Assembly (NCBI GenBank): GCA_900316395.1
Contig: ONCT01000004.1
Span: 1 to 63,300, forward strand
Direction: 5' to 3'
DNA from: an uncultured Lachnospiraceae bacterium
GTDB lineage: Bacteria; Bacillota; Clostridia; Lachnospirales; Lachnospiraceae
Length of the DNA: 63,300 nt
Of this stretch, positions 44,415 to 52,872 are shown one piece after another. The notes below the pieces were generated by a model that saw only the letters and a list, made by a program, of their open reading frames with translations, was not told where the DNA came from and searched no databases. The stretch's first letter is position 1, and every line of letters begins with the position of its first letter. A program made the translations under genes and the position numbers.

Positions 44415-45704
44415 ATGATAGACATTAAATTCTTAAGAGAGAATCCTGATATTGTTAAGGAAAATATTAAGAAAAAGTTTCAGGACGAGAAGCTTTCTCT
44501 CGTTGATGAAGTAATTGAGCTTGATAAGAAGTCAAGAGAGGCTCAAAGCGAGGCTGATGATCTTCGTGCCAAGATGAACAAAATCTCCAAAGAGATTGGT
44601 GCTCTTATGGGACAGGGCAAGAAGGAAGAGGCTGAAGCTGTTAAGAAGGAAGTTGCTGAGATTAAGCAGAAAATCAAGGACCTTGAGCCAGTTGAGAAGG
44701 AATTATCAGAGAAGGTTACTTCTATTATGATGAGAATTCCTAATATAATTGATGAGTCTGTTCCAATTGGTAAGGATGATTCCTGCAACGTGGAAATCGA
44801 GAAGTTCGGTGAGCCAGTTGTTCCTGATTTCGAGATTCCATATCATGCAGATATTATGGCAAGCTTTGATGGAATCGATCTTGATTCAGCAGGTAAGGTT
44901 GCTGGTAACGGTTTCTATTACCTTATGGGAGATATAGCAAGACTTCATTCTGCTGTAATAAGCTATGCAAGAGACTTTATGATTGACAGAGGTTTTACAT
45001 ATTGTGTACCTCCATTTATGATTAGGTCAAATGTTGTTACAGGAGTTATGAGCTTTGATGAGATGGAAGCTATGATGTATAAGATTGAAGGTGAAGACCT
45101 CTATCTTATAGGAACAAGCGAACACTCAATGATTGGTAAATTCATTGACACTCTTAACGAAGAAGAGAAGCTTCCATATAAGCTTACAAGCTATTCACCA
45201 TGCTTTAGAAAGGAAAAGGGCTCTCATGGTATTGAGGAGCGCGGCGTGTATAGAATACACCAATTCGAGAAGCAGGAGATGGTTGTAATCTGTAAGCCAG
45301 AGGATTCTAAGAAGTATTATGATGTGCTATGGAAGAACACAGTTGACTTATTCAGAAGTCTTGACATTCCAGTTCGTACATTAGAGTGCTGTTCTGGAGA
45401 CTTAGCTGACCTTAAGGTTAAATCATGTGACGTTGAAGCATGGAGTCCAAGACAGCAGAAGTATTTCGAAGTAGGCTCATGCTCTAACTTGGGAGATGCT
45501 CAGGCAAGACGTCTTAAGATAAGAGTAAAGGGTGCTGATAAGAAGAAATATTTTGCACATACACTCAACAATACAGTTGTTGCACCACCTAGAATGCTAA
45601 TTGCATTCTTGGAGAACAATCTTAACGAAGATGGTTCCGTTAACATTCCTAAGGTGCTACAACCATATATGGGTGGAACAGAAAAACTTATACCTAAGAA
45701 ATAA
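44415..45704 (+). CDS. serS: Seryl-tRNA synthetase
   Basis: 429 aa class II synthetase. The N-terminal coiled-coil arm (about 30-105) binds tRNA-Ser. Motif 2 is FRKEKGSHGIEERGVYRIHQF and is highly conserved; motif 3 contains NNTVVAPPRMLIAFLEN. YLIGTSEHSMIG is typical. It charges tRNA-Ser. No T-box leader is present because it follows glyA directly. A terminator follows at 45710. Confidence 0.97.
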   Translation: MIDIKFLRENPDIVKENIKKKFQDEKLSLVDEVIELDKKSREAQSEADDLRAKMNKISKEIGALMGQGKKEEAEAVKKEVAEIKQKIKDLEPVEKELSEKVTSIMMRIPNIIDESVPIGKDDSCNVEIEKFGEPVVPDFEIPYHADIMASFDGIDLDSAGKVAGNGFYYLMGDIARLHSAVISYARDFMIDRGFTYCVPPFMIRSNVVTGVMSFDEMEAMMYKIEGEDLYLIGTSEHSMIGKFIDTLNEEEKLPYKLTSYSPCFRKEKGSHGIEERGVYRIHQFEKQEMVVICKPEDSKKYYDVLWKNTVDLFRSLDIPVRTLECCSGDLADLKVKSCDVEAWSPRQQKYFEVGSCSNLGDAQARRLKIRVKGADKKKYFAHTLNNTVVAPPRMLIAFLENNLNEDGSVNIPKVLQPYMGGTEKLIPKK

Positions 45705-45709
45705 TATAG

Positions 45710-45737
45710 ATGTCGCGCCCATTAAGGGGGCGACATT
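45710..45737 (+). terminator. serS terminator
   Basis: ATGTCGC-GCCC (45710-45720), an ATTAA loop and GGGG-GCGACAT. The T-tract is short (TTTAG). Confidence 0.7.
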
Positions 45738-45763
45738 TAGTACATTTATAAGGAGGATATATA

Positions 45764-46165
45764 ATGGTTATTGCAGTTACACATGAGAATGGAAATGTTG
45801 GTAAGCATTTTGGACATGCAAAGGAATTCAAGTTGTATGAGATAGAGGATAGAGAGATTAAGGACCAGGCAGTTGTTAGTAATTATGGCCAGGGCGGTCA
45901 TGAAGCAGCATGTATGCTTATGGATGATTATAATGTTGCAGTTGTAATATGTGACAATATTGGTCAAAGTGCTGTAGATGGTTTGCAGGAATTAAGCATA
46001 TCAGTTATTCCGAGTGTGGAGGGCACTTGTGATGATGCTGTTGAAGCCTTCCTTAATGGCAGTTTGATTATTCAGGTACAGGGAGGTTGTGCAAGCTGTT
46101 CTGCTCATGAAGATGGTACTTCATGCTGTGGATCTTCAGCCGGATGTGGAGGCTGTTGCGGTTAA
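45764..46165 (+). CDS. NifX/NifB-domain protein with Cys-rich tail
   Basis: 133 aa. The dinitrogenase FeMo-cofactor domain (1-105) has the N-terminal IAVTHENGNVGKHFGHAKEF, with histidines that can hold a metal cluster. The tail has about ten cysteines (GGCASCSAHE, TSCCGSS, GCGGCCG). Similar proteins occur in organisms without nitrogenase; metal sensing or transport is possible. AGGAGG precedes the ATG. No nif genes are nearby. Confidence 0.85.
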   Translation: MVIAVTHENGNVGKHFGHAKEFKLYEIEDREIKDQAVVSNYGQGGHEAACMLMDDYNVAVVICDNIGQSAVDGLQELSISVIPSVEGTCDDAVEAFLNGSLIIQVQGGCASCSAHEDGTSCCGSSAGCGGCCG

Positions 46166-46193
46166 AAATTTAACGATTTTATGGGGTTTTATG

Positions 46194-46230
46194 GACTCGC
46201 GTCAATTAAAGGTGCGAGTCTTATTTTTTG
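46194..46230 (+). terminator. Terminator of the NifX-like gene
   Basis: GACTCGC (46194-46200) and GCGAGTC (46214-46220) followed by TTATTTTTTG. Confidence 0.85.
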
Positions 46231-46326
46231 TTTAGTTTCTTTTGTGGTGTATTTAGTTTTTTTGACCAAAAAATAGTTTCGGAAACATATCTTTTATGCA
46301 AAATGTCACAAACCTTATTTTTGCTA

Positions 46327-46355
46327 TTTACAATGGAAACTTTTGGGCGTACAAT
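46327..46355 (+). promoter_or_regulatory. Promoter of the secreted lipase gene
   Basis: TTTACA at 46327-46332, a 17-bp spacer and TACAAT at 46350-46355. An ~85-nt untranslated leader follows. The stretch 46231-46326 upstream is AT-rich with no clear gene. Confidence 0.65.
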
Positions 46356-46446
46356 GAGTTTATGAAGCAACGAAATAGTTTCTGAACGAGTATTGGGAGT
46401 TTTCGGAGACAAGTATTAGGTATTTAATTGGAGGGTTTAGAAAAAA

Positions 46447-47481
46447 ATGAAAAACAGAACAAGATTTCTTTCGGTAGCACTATGTTTGACACTAGCTATT
46501 TCAGGTAGCGCATTCTTTATGGCTCCTGATGTAAACGCTGCATCAGTTAACAACAACAGCACGACACAAGATGCTGCAGTAGATAAGCAGGGTAACATAA
46601 ATGTAAATGAAGACGCTGCTACTGATGGAAATAATGTTACAGCAGAAGTTGAGGAAGCTTTAGCACAGGATTTTAATCTCTATGCATTAGGCACAGACTA
46701 CAACAACAAGATCTTCTCACAGATGATCGGTGACGTAGTTAACAAGAACACAGTAACATATGACAAGGCTTCAGAGCTTGCAAGAATTGTCAATCTTGGA
46801 TATTCTTGGCACAACAATGTTGGACCAATCTCAGTATCTAAGGGTGTTCTTACTAAGACTAACACATACACAACTGGTTGGTTATGGAACAAGAAGACTG
46901 TAACAGAGACATCTACTGATGATGTATATGTAGTAGGTATGTCAGGTACAGACCCAATCGCACTTAACTCTACAACAGGTGTTATTACAGACTTACTATC
47001 AGGCTTTGAGCAGGATAACTTATATGTAAGAAACATCAAGAAGGTTATGTTCGAGAACATTCCAGAAGGATCTAAGCTTATCATCTCAGGTCACTCACTT
47101 GGTGGAATGGTTTCACAGCAGCTCGCTGCAGACAAAGAAGTTAAGGATAAGTATGAAGTTGTTAACGTAGTTGCATTTGGTTCACCAATGCTTAACGGTG
47201 TTAATAGAGAAGGCGAAGTTTCAAGACTTGGTGATACATCAGACGTTGTACCATACTTAAGTGTTAACACATTTAAGAACATTATTTGGCAAGTAGCTGG
47301 ACTTAACAAAGAGGACGGCGGATACTTCGGAAGATTTATCACAGCACACTGCCAGAGTTATCAAAGAGATGATGTATGGGGTGGATATGATGTAACTGGT
47401 AAGAAGGGCGGAAATGCTACATTAACAGTAGACTTCGGCACAACTCAGTTCTTCTCATCACCTATCATCATTACAAAGTAA
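46447..47481 (+). CDS. Secreted alpha/beta hydrolase (class 3 lipase-like)
   Basis: 344 aa with a signal peptide (SVALCLTLAISGSAFFMAPDVNA, cleavage near residue 31). A Asn/Thr-rich stretch follows. The nucleophile Ser is in ISGHSLGGMVSQQ; the likely Asp is in LGDTSDVVPYL and the His in FITAHCQSY. It resembles fungal-type class 3 lipases. Substrate not known. TTGGAGGG is the ribosome site. Confidence 0.82.
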   Translation: MKNRTRFLSVALCLTLAISGSAFFMAPDVNAASVNNNSTTQDAAVDKQGNINVNEDAATDGNNVTAEVEEALAQDFNLYALGTDYNNKIFSQMIGDVVNKNTVTYDKASELARIVNLGYSWHNNVGPISVSKGVLTKTNTYTTGWLWNKKTVTETSTDDVYVVGMSGTDPIALNSTTGVITDLLSGFEQDNLYVRNIKKVMFENIPEGSKLIISGHSLGGMVSQQLAADKEVKDKYEVVNVVAFGSPMLNGVNREGEVSRLGDTSDVVPYLSVNTFKNIIWQVAGLNKEDGGYFGRFITAHCQSYQRDDVWGGYDVTGKKGGNATLTVDFGTTQFFSSPIIITK

Positions 47482-47557
47482 TTTATAGGTATTAGTTTTA
47501 AAGAAAGTTTTAAGAAGTTATGAGAGTTTATATTAGAAATTGAAAACTTCCGATACG

Positions 47558-47592
47558 AAAACAATCCCAGCATTAGCTGGGATTGTTTTTTG
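47558..47592 (+). terminator. Lipase gene terminator
   Basis: ACAATCCCAGC (47561-47571), an ATTA loop and GCTGGGATTGT (47576-47586), with AAA upstream and T6. Confidence 0.93.
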
Positions 47593-47655
47593 CTTTAATA
47601 TTTTTTTACAATTATTATATAAATAGCCGGGAATAATATTTCCCATATAATCAAA

Positions 47656-49491
47656 TTACGACTTGCTTCTAATATAAGCACGCTTTCTCTCAGTTGGGTC
47701 AAGGATTCGCTTTCTGATTCTAAGAGACTCTGGTGTTACCTCAAGAAGCTCGTCAGTATCAATAAAGTCAATTGCTTGCTCTAATGATAAGATTCTAGGT
47801 GGTGTAAGTGTAAGTGCCTCATCAGCAGAAGATGATCTTGTGTTGGTAAGGTGCTTTTTCTTGCACACATTGATTTCGATATCCTCAGCTCTTGAGCAGG
47901 AACCGATAACCATTCCGGAATACACCTTTTCACCAGGACCGATGAATAAGCTTCCTCTGTCTTGTGCTGAGAAGAGTCCGTATGTAACTGATTCTCCTGT
48001 CTCAAATGCTATAAGTGAACCAAGCTGTCTGTATTCAATATCACCCTTGTAAGGCTCATATCCGTCGAATATAGTGTTGATAATTCCATTTCCCTTAGTA
48101 TCAGTTAAGAAGTCACCACGATATCCAATAAGTCCGCGAGATGGAATCTTGAATTCGATTCTTGTATATCCACCAGCAATTTGTGACATGTTGCGAAGCT
48201 CGCCCTTTCGTAGTGACAGCTTCTCAATTACAGCACCAGTAAATTCCTCTGGAACATCGATATATGCTATTTCCATTGGCTCTAGCTTGTGACCTTCTTC
48301 GTCTTCTTTATATAATACCTCAGCCTTGGATACAGCGAATTCATATCCTTCACGACGCATATTTTCAATAAGAACAGATAAGTGAAGCTCGCCTCTTCCT
48401 GACACCTTGTAGCTATCAGGTGATTCTGTCTCCTCAACACGAAGAGACACATCCGTATTAAGCTCCTTGAATAGTCTGTCTCTGATGTGACGACTTGTTA
48501 CGTATTTTCCCTCCTGACCTGCAAAAGGTGAATCGTTAACTACGAAATTCATAGAGATTGTAGGCTCAGAAATCTTCTGGAATTCAATTGCATTAGGAGC
48601 GTCCACATCACATATAGTATCACCAATATGAATGTCTGATATTCCTGAGATTGCAACAATAGAACCGATATCTGCCTTGTCAACATCTACCTTGTTAAGA
48701 CCATCGAATTCATATAATTTAGATATCTTAACCTTTTCACATTTGTCAGGATTATGTGCGTTAACTACAACAGCTTCCTGATTAATCTTGATAGAACCGT
48801 TGTCCACCTTGCCGATTCCAATTCGCCCAACATATTCATTGTAATCGATTGTACTGATTAGAACCTGAGTAGGAGCCTCGCTGTCACCTGTTGGTGCAGG
48901 AATGTACTCAAGAATTGTCTCGAAGAGTGGAATCATATCCATATTAGTATCATCCACATTATATCTTGCGAAGCCCTGCTTGGCGGATGCATAGATGAAT
49001 GGAAGATCAAGCTGCTCGTCTGATGCATCAAGATCCATAAGAAGCTCTAGCACCTCGTCAATAACCTCTTCCTCCCTGGCCTCTGGTCTGTCAATCTTGT
49101 TGACGCAGCATATAACAGGAAGGTTAAGCTCAAGTGCCTTCATAAGTACGAACTTTGTCTGAGGCATTGCTCCTTCAAATGCATCAACCACAAGAATTAC
49201 GCCATTTACCATCTTAAGAACACGCTCAACCTCTCCGCCGAAATCAGCATGGCCTGGTGTATCAATAATATTAATCTTGGTATCCTTATATGTAACAGCA
49301 GTGTTCTTAGACAGAATTGTAATGCCTCTTTCCTTCTCAATATCGTTAGAGTCCATTACGCGCTCCTGAACCTCCTGCCCAGCGCGGAACACACCGCTTT
49401 GCTTAAGCAGCTCATCTACTAAGGTAGTTTTACCATGGTCAACATGGGCAATTATTGCAACATTTCTAATATCAATTCTTGTGCTTATCAT
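47656..49491 (-). CDS. typA: Translational GTPase TypA/BipA
   Basis: 611 aa from the ATG complement at 49491, after AAAGGAG; a start at 49518 is further up without support. G1 [16 protein letters not shown]3 [16 protein letters not shown]4 NKIDRPEAR. The C-terminal domain ([17 protein letters not shown]) is specific to BipA. It aids 50S ribosome assembly, mainly in cold or stress. Confidence 0.97.
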   Translation of the reverse strand: MISTRIDIRNVAIIAHVDHGKTTLVDELLKQSGVFRAGQEVQERVMDSNDIEKERGITILSKNTAVTYKDTKINIIDTPGHADFGGEVERVLKMVNGVILVVDAFEGAMPQTKFVLMKALELNLPVICCVNKIDRPEAREEEVIDEVLELLMDLDASDEQLDLPFIYASAKQGFARYNVDDTNMDMIPLFETILEYIPAPTGDSEAPTQVLISTIDYNEYVGRIGIGKVDNGSIKINQEAVVVNAHNPDKCEKVKISKLYEFDGLNKVDVDKADIGSIVAISGISDIHIGDTICDVDAPNAIEFQKISEPTISMNFVVNDSPFAGQEGKYVTSRHIRDRLFKELNTDVSLRVEETESPDSYKVSGRGELHLSVLIENMRREGYEFAVSKAEVLYKEDEEGHKLEPMEIAYIDVPEEFTGAVIEKLSLRKGELRNMSQIAGGYTRIEFKIPSRGLIGYRGDFLTDTKGNGIINTIFDGYEPYKGDIEYRQLGSLIAFETGESVTYGLFSAQDRGSLFIGPGEKVYSGMVIGSCSRAEDIEINVCKKKHLTNTRSSSADEALTLTPPRILSLEQAIDFIDTDELLEVTPESLRIRKRILDPTERKRAYIRSKS

Positions 49492-49588
49492 ATTCGTCTC
49501 CTTTACATACCTTTGCAATTATATAGATTTCGTATACAAAATACTATATGTAAAATTAGTAAAAAAATACCTTCAAAACCTCCTAATA

Positions 49589-49617
49589 TTGTAAAATAAT
49601 CAAATATGTTATATAAT
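49589..49617 (+). promoter_or_regulatory. Promoter of the cobalamin adenosyltransferase gene
   Basis: TTGTAA (49589-49594), a 17-bp spacer, TATAAT (49612-49617). Confidence 0.6.
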
Positions 49618-49675
49618 TCTATGGGATGTGCGTTTATACCTATATGGCTAGATAGAGATGGTGTCAAGATGGATA

Positions 49676-49687
49676 CTGTCATGACAG
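49676..49687. promoter_or_regulatory. Perfect 12-bp palindrome before the next gene
   Basis: CTGTCATGACAG lies 10 bp ahead of the start codon, touching the AGGGAGG ribosome site. It may be an operator or a short RNA hairpin that masks the site. No known regulator is implied. Confidence 0.45.
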
Positions 49688-49697
49688 GGAGGAAGCT

Positions 49698-50177
49698 ATG
49701 GAAAAAGGTAGCGTTGTGGCATATTGTGGAACTGGCGTAGGCAAGACAAGTGCTGCATTAGGTAACGGTATGAAGGCTGCTGGGGAAGGCAAGCAGGTAT
49801 ACGTTATCCAATTTATGAAGGGACAGCTCAGTAATGAGTTCCTTGACAAATTAGAGCCAGAGATTAAGATATTTCGTTTTGAGCAGTCGGTAGGCTCATT
49901 TGACGAGATGACTGATAAGGAAAGAGAAGAAGAGCGCAAGAATTATACTAATGCTCTTAACTTCGCTAAGAAAGCGCTGGCAACAGGTGAATGCGACCTT
50001 CTAATACTTGACGAGATTCTTGGGGTTATAGAAGAGAAGATTGCCACAGAAGAAGAGGTATTAGACGTAATTAGAAGTAAGTCAATGTTCACAGGAATTA
50101 TCCTGACAGGTATTAATATTACGCCTGAGATCAGGGATAAATGTGATACAGTATATAACATTTCTAAAGAGAAGTAA
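49698..50177 (+). CDS. Cob(I)alamin adenosyltransferase, CobO/BtuR family
   Basis: 159 aa. The P-loop is GTGVGKTSAALGNGMKA; VYVIQFMKGQ and DLLILDEILGVIEEK are typical of CobO/BtuR. It adds the adenosyl group to cobalamin or corrinoid. No other cobalamin gene is near. It is slightly shorter than E. coli BtuR (196 aa), ending after the last strand-helix unit. Confidence 0.88.
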   Translation: MEKGSVVAYCGTGVGKTSAALGNGMKAAGEGKQVYVIQFMKGQLSNEFLDKLEPEIKIFRFEQSVGSFDEMTDKEREEERKNYTNALNFAKKALATGECDLLILDEILGVIEEKIATEEEVLDVIRSKSMFTGIILTGINITPEIRDKCDTVYNISKEK

Positions 50178-50197
50178 TAATAAGTGGAGGGATAATT

Positions 50198-51082
50198 ATG
50201 GCTATATTCAAAGGATCAGGTGTTGCGATTGTTACACCAATGAAAGACAACTTAGATGTTAATTATGATAAATTAGAAGAGCTTGTTAATTTCCATATCG
50301 ACAATGGAACAGATGCGATTATTATCTGTGGTACAACAGGCGAGAGTGCTACTTTATCAATGGAGGAGCACCGCAAGACAATTAAGTCATGTGTAGAATT
50401 TGCCAAGGGTAGAATTCCTGTAGTTGCAGGAACAGGCTCTAACAATACAAGAATTGCTATTCGTCATGTTAAGGAAGCTGAGGAAGATGGAGCTGATGCT
50501 GCACTTATTGTTACACCTTACTATAACAAGGCAACTCAGGCTGGTCTTATTAATCATTATAGTATGATTGCTGACGAGACTAAGCTTCCTATTATTCTAT
50601 ACAACGTACCAAGCAGAACAGGTACTAACATTGCACCTAAGACAGTAGCTACTCTCTTCAAGACTAAGAGCAACATTGTTGGTCTTAAGGAGGCTACAGG
50701 CAATATGGCTCAGGCTTCTAAGACAATGGCACTTTGCGATGGCAAGCTAGAGCTATATTCAGGTGAAGACGGACTTGTAGTTCCTCTTATGTCAATTGGA
50801 GCAATTGGTGTTATCTCAGTAATTGCCAACATCGCCCCTAAGAAGACTCATGAGATGGTAACTAACTACTTGAATGGCAAATGTGATGAGGCTCTTAAGA
50901 CTCAATTCGAATCACTTAATCTTGTGGATGCATTATTCTCAGAGGTTAATCCAATCCCAGTTAAGAAGGCACTTAACCTTATGGGCAAGAATGTCGGCCC
51001 ACTCCGCCCACCTCTATGTGAGATGTCCGACGAGAATGCAAAGGTCTTAGCACAGGCTATGAAGGATTACGGATTGTTGTAA
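50198..51082 (+). CDS. dapA: 4-hydroxy-tetrahydrodipicolinate synthase
   Basis: 294 aa. N-terminus GSGVAIVTPM, CGTTGESATLS, LYNVPSRTGTNI (catalytic Tyr) and the Schiff-base lysine in IVGLKEATGN. It condenses pyruvate with aspartate semialdehyde for lysine and diaminopimelate. dapB follows after two hairpin elements. AGTGGAGGGA precedes the ATG. Confidence 0.97.
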   Translation: MAIFKGSGVAIVTPMKDNLDVNYDKLEELVNFHIDNGTDAIIICGTTGESATLSMEEHRKTIKSCVEFAKGRIPVVAGTGSNNTRIAIRHVKEAEEDGADAALIVTPYYNKATQAGLINHYSMIADETKLPIILYNVPSRTGTNIAPKTVATLFKTKSNIVGLKEATGNMAQASKTMALCDGKLELYSGEDGLVVPLMSIGAIGVISVIANIAPKKTHEMVTNYLNGKCDEALKTQFESLNLVDALFSEVNPIPVKKALNLMGKNVGPLRPPLCEMSDENAKVLAQAMKDYGLL

Positions 51083-51088
51083 GATTTT

Positions 51089-51158
51089 TAATAAGGGAGC
51101 AAAATACCCAGCTCGACGATTTTCTGTATGAGGAGAGTGGGTATTTTGTCCCTTATTA
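51089..51158 (+). ncRNA. Loop-conserved hairpin element, copy A
   Basis: Outer arms TAATAAGGGA (51089-51098) and TCCCTTATTA (51149-51158), a bulged G at 51099, an inner stem CAAAATACCCA (51100-51110) with TGGGTATTTTG (51138-51148), and a loop containing CGATTTTCTGTATGAG (51117-51132). All 21 pairs are Watson-Crick. No T-tract follows. Confidence 0.8.
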
Positions 51159-51174
51159 TGTTTCATAAGACTAA

Positions 51175-51245
51175 GCAATATGGGAGCAAAAATCCGAACC
51201 GACGATTTTCTTTATGAGGAGGTCGGATGTTTTGTCCCATATTGC
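51175..51245 (+). ncRNA. Loop-conserved hairpin element, copy B
   Basis: Outer arms GCAATATGGGA (51175-51185) and TCCCATATTGC (51235-51245), a bulged G, then CAAAA/TTTTG and ATCCGA/TCGGAT with a one-base bulge, and a loop with CGATTTTCTTTATGAG. It is 16 nt after copy A and 24 nt ahead of the dapB start codon. Confidence 0.8.
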
Positions 51246-51268
51246 GTATTTTATTAAGGAGTTATATT

Positions 51269-52030
51269 ATGGTTAAAGCAATAATGCATGGCTGTAATGG
51301 CCATATGGGAAGAGTAATTACTGGCATCTGCAGTAAGGACGATAATATTGAAATTGTAGCGGGTATTGACCCATATGACGGCGTACCTAACGATTATCCA
51401 GTATTTACATCTATTGATAAATGTGATGTCAAGGCAGATGTAATTATTGATTTTTCAAATGCCAAGGCCGAAGATGCTCTTGTTGATTATTGTATCAACA
51501 AGCAGATTCCTGCAGTACTTTGCACAACAGGCCTTAGTGATGAGCAGATTGACAACATTAAGAAAGCAAGCTCTAAGGTTGCAATTCTAAAGTCAGCTAA
51601 TATGTCTCTTGGTATTAATACAATGATGGACCTTCTTAAGAAGGCTGCCAATGTATTTGTTGAAGCAGGATATGATATTGAGATTGTTGAGAAGCATCAC
51701 AATCAGAAGCTTGATGCTCCATCAGGAACAGCTCTTGCTCTAGCAGATTCAATTAATGAAGAATATGATAATTCATTTGAGTATGTTTATGACAGAAGCA
51801 CTAAGAGAGAGAAGAGAACTAATAAAGAAATCGGAATTAGTGCAGTTCGTGGAGGAACAATTGTAGGTGACCATGATGTTATATTCGCAGGAACTGACGA
51901 AGTAATAACATTTTCTCACAGTGCATACTCTAAGAGCGTATTTGCCAAGGGTGCTGTTGAAGCTGCTAAGTTCTTAGCAGGCAAGGGACCAGGCTTCTAT
52001 GATATGAAGGATGTAATTGCTGCTAAGTAG
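51269..52030 (+). CDS. dapB: 4-hydroxy-tetrahydrodipicolinate reductase
   Basis: 253 aa from the ATG at 51269 (AAGGAG 8 nt ahead; an in-frame start at 51227 lies in hairpin B). NADPH-binding MHGCNGHMGRVI, then CTTGLSDEQ, EIVEKHHNQKLDAPSGTA with catalytic His/Lys, and SAVRGGTIVGDHDVIFAG. It is the next lysine/DAP step after DapA. Confidence 0.96.
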   Translation: MVKAIMHGCNGHMGRVITGICSKDDNIEIVAGIDPYDGVPNDYPVFTSIDKCDVKADVIIDFSNAKAEDALVDYCINKQIPAVLCTTGLSDEQIDNIKKASSKVAILKSANMSLGINTMMDLLKKAANVFVEAGYDIEIVEKHHNQKLDAPSGTALALADSINEEYDNSFEYVYDRSTKREKRTNKEIGISAVRGGTIVGDHDVIFAGTDEVITFSHSAYSKSVFAKGAVEAAKFLAGKGPGFYDMKDVIAAK

Positions 52031-52031
52031 T

Positions 52032-52835
52032 ATGTATTTATTAATAGTATTGCTAATTATCCTACTAGTTTTTATAGGATATATATTAGGTGTTGTAATC
52101 TATGGGCTAACACTAGTCAGGAATTATCCGATAGATGCTGTGTTTAAAGAGATTGCCAAGGAAGAAGACTATGTCAGCTTAGATATGATTCCAAGGAAGC
52201 TTACACATTTTATTGTTCAGATGGAAGATGAGAACTTCTATGAGCATAGAGGTTATGACATGTCGGCAATCAAGAGAGCCTTTGAGAGGAATCTTCGTGC
52301 TAAGAAGAATATGTATGGTGGAAGTACTATTTCTCAGCAGGTTGCTAAGAATTTGTATCTAAGCTTCAAGAGGAGCTATACCAGAAAGATTACGGAATTA
52401 GTGATTTCATTATATATTGAGAAGCATCTAAGTAAGAATGACATCTTATCCATATATATTAATACATCTTACTTTGGAATGGGAATATATGGAGTGGCTC
52501 ATGCTGCGTTATTCTACTTTAATGCAGGCTTAGAAGATTTGAGTACTAATCAGATGTTCGTAATACTATGTATGCTGTCTGCGCCTACTAATGGTAATCC
52601 CCTTACTTATCCCGATGTATTCATTAGAATAAGGGATACAAAACTAGAGCAGTTGCGTGAAGCAGGGAAGATTAACATAGAAGATTATGATAATATAATC
52701 TCAGGTCATGAAGATATTATTGATGAGAAGCTTCGGGATAATGATGATTTTTCTGCCAGCTTTTCTCGAGATATTCCTTTATATAATTATAGATTTGGAC
52801 TCCATAGAGATTATAGTAAAGTAACAATACCTTAG
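52032..52835 (+). CDS. Monofunctional peptidoglycan glycosyltransferase (GT51)
   Basis: 267 aa. The ATG at 52032 is one base after the dapB stop, so translation is coupled; no separate ribosome site. One N-terminal membrane segment (1-28). GT51 motifs: QMEDENFYEHRGYD (catalytic Glu), GGSTISQQVAKNLYLS, RKITELVISLYIEKHLSKNDILSIYIN (motif 3-4 region). No transpeptidase domain. It polymerises lipid II. Linkage to dapAB, which make DAP for the peptide, fits cell-wall synthesis. Confidence 0.93.
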   Translation: MYLLIVLLIILLVFIGYILGVVIYGLTLVRNYPIDAVFKEIAKEEDYVSLDMIPRKLTHFIVQMEDENFYEHRGYDMSAIKRAFERNLRAKKNMYGGSTISQQVAKNLYLSFKRSYTRKITELVISLYIEKHLSKNDILSIYINTSYFGMGIYGVAHAALFYFNAGLEDLSTNQMFVILCMLSAPTNGNPLTYPDVFIRIRDTKLEQLREAGKINIEDYDNIISGHEDIIDEKLRDNDDFSASFSRDIPLYNYRFGLHRDYSKVTIP

Positions 52836-52854
52836 TGCACTGCACTAAGGTATT
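52827..52854. terminator. Bidirectional terminator after the GT51 gene
   Basis: TACCTTAGTGCA (52828-52839) and TGCACTAAGGTA (52841-52852) form a long palindrome that includes the stop codon, followed by TTTTATG. It separates convergent genes. Confidence 0.75.
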
Positions 52855-52872
52855 TTATGTGTTGCGTGATGT

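Noticed and set aside
51111..51137. TATGAGGAG in the hairpin loop as a ribosome site for a small ORF
   Set aside because: No start codon follows at a proper distance with a meaningful frame, and the motif is the same in copies lacking GAGGAG.
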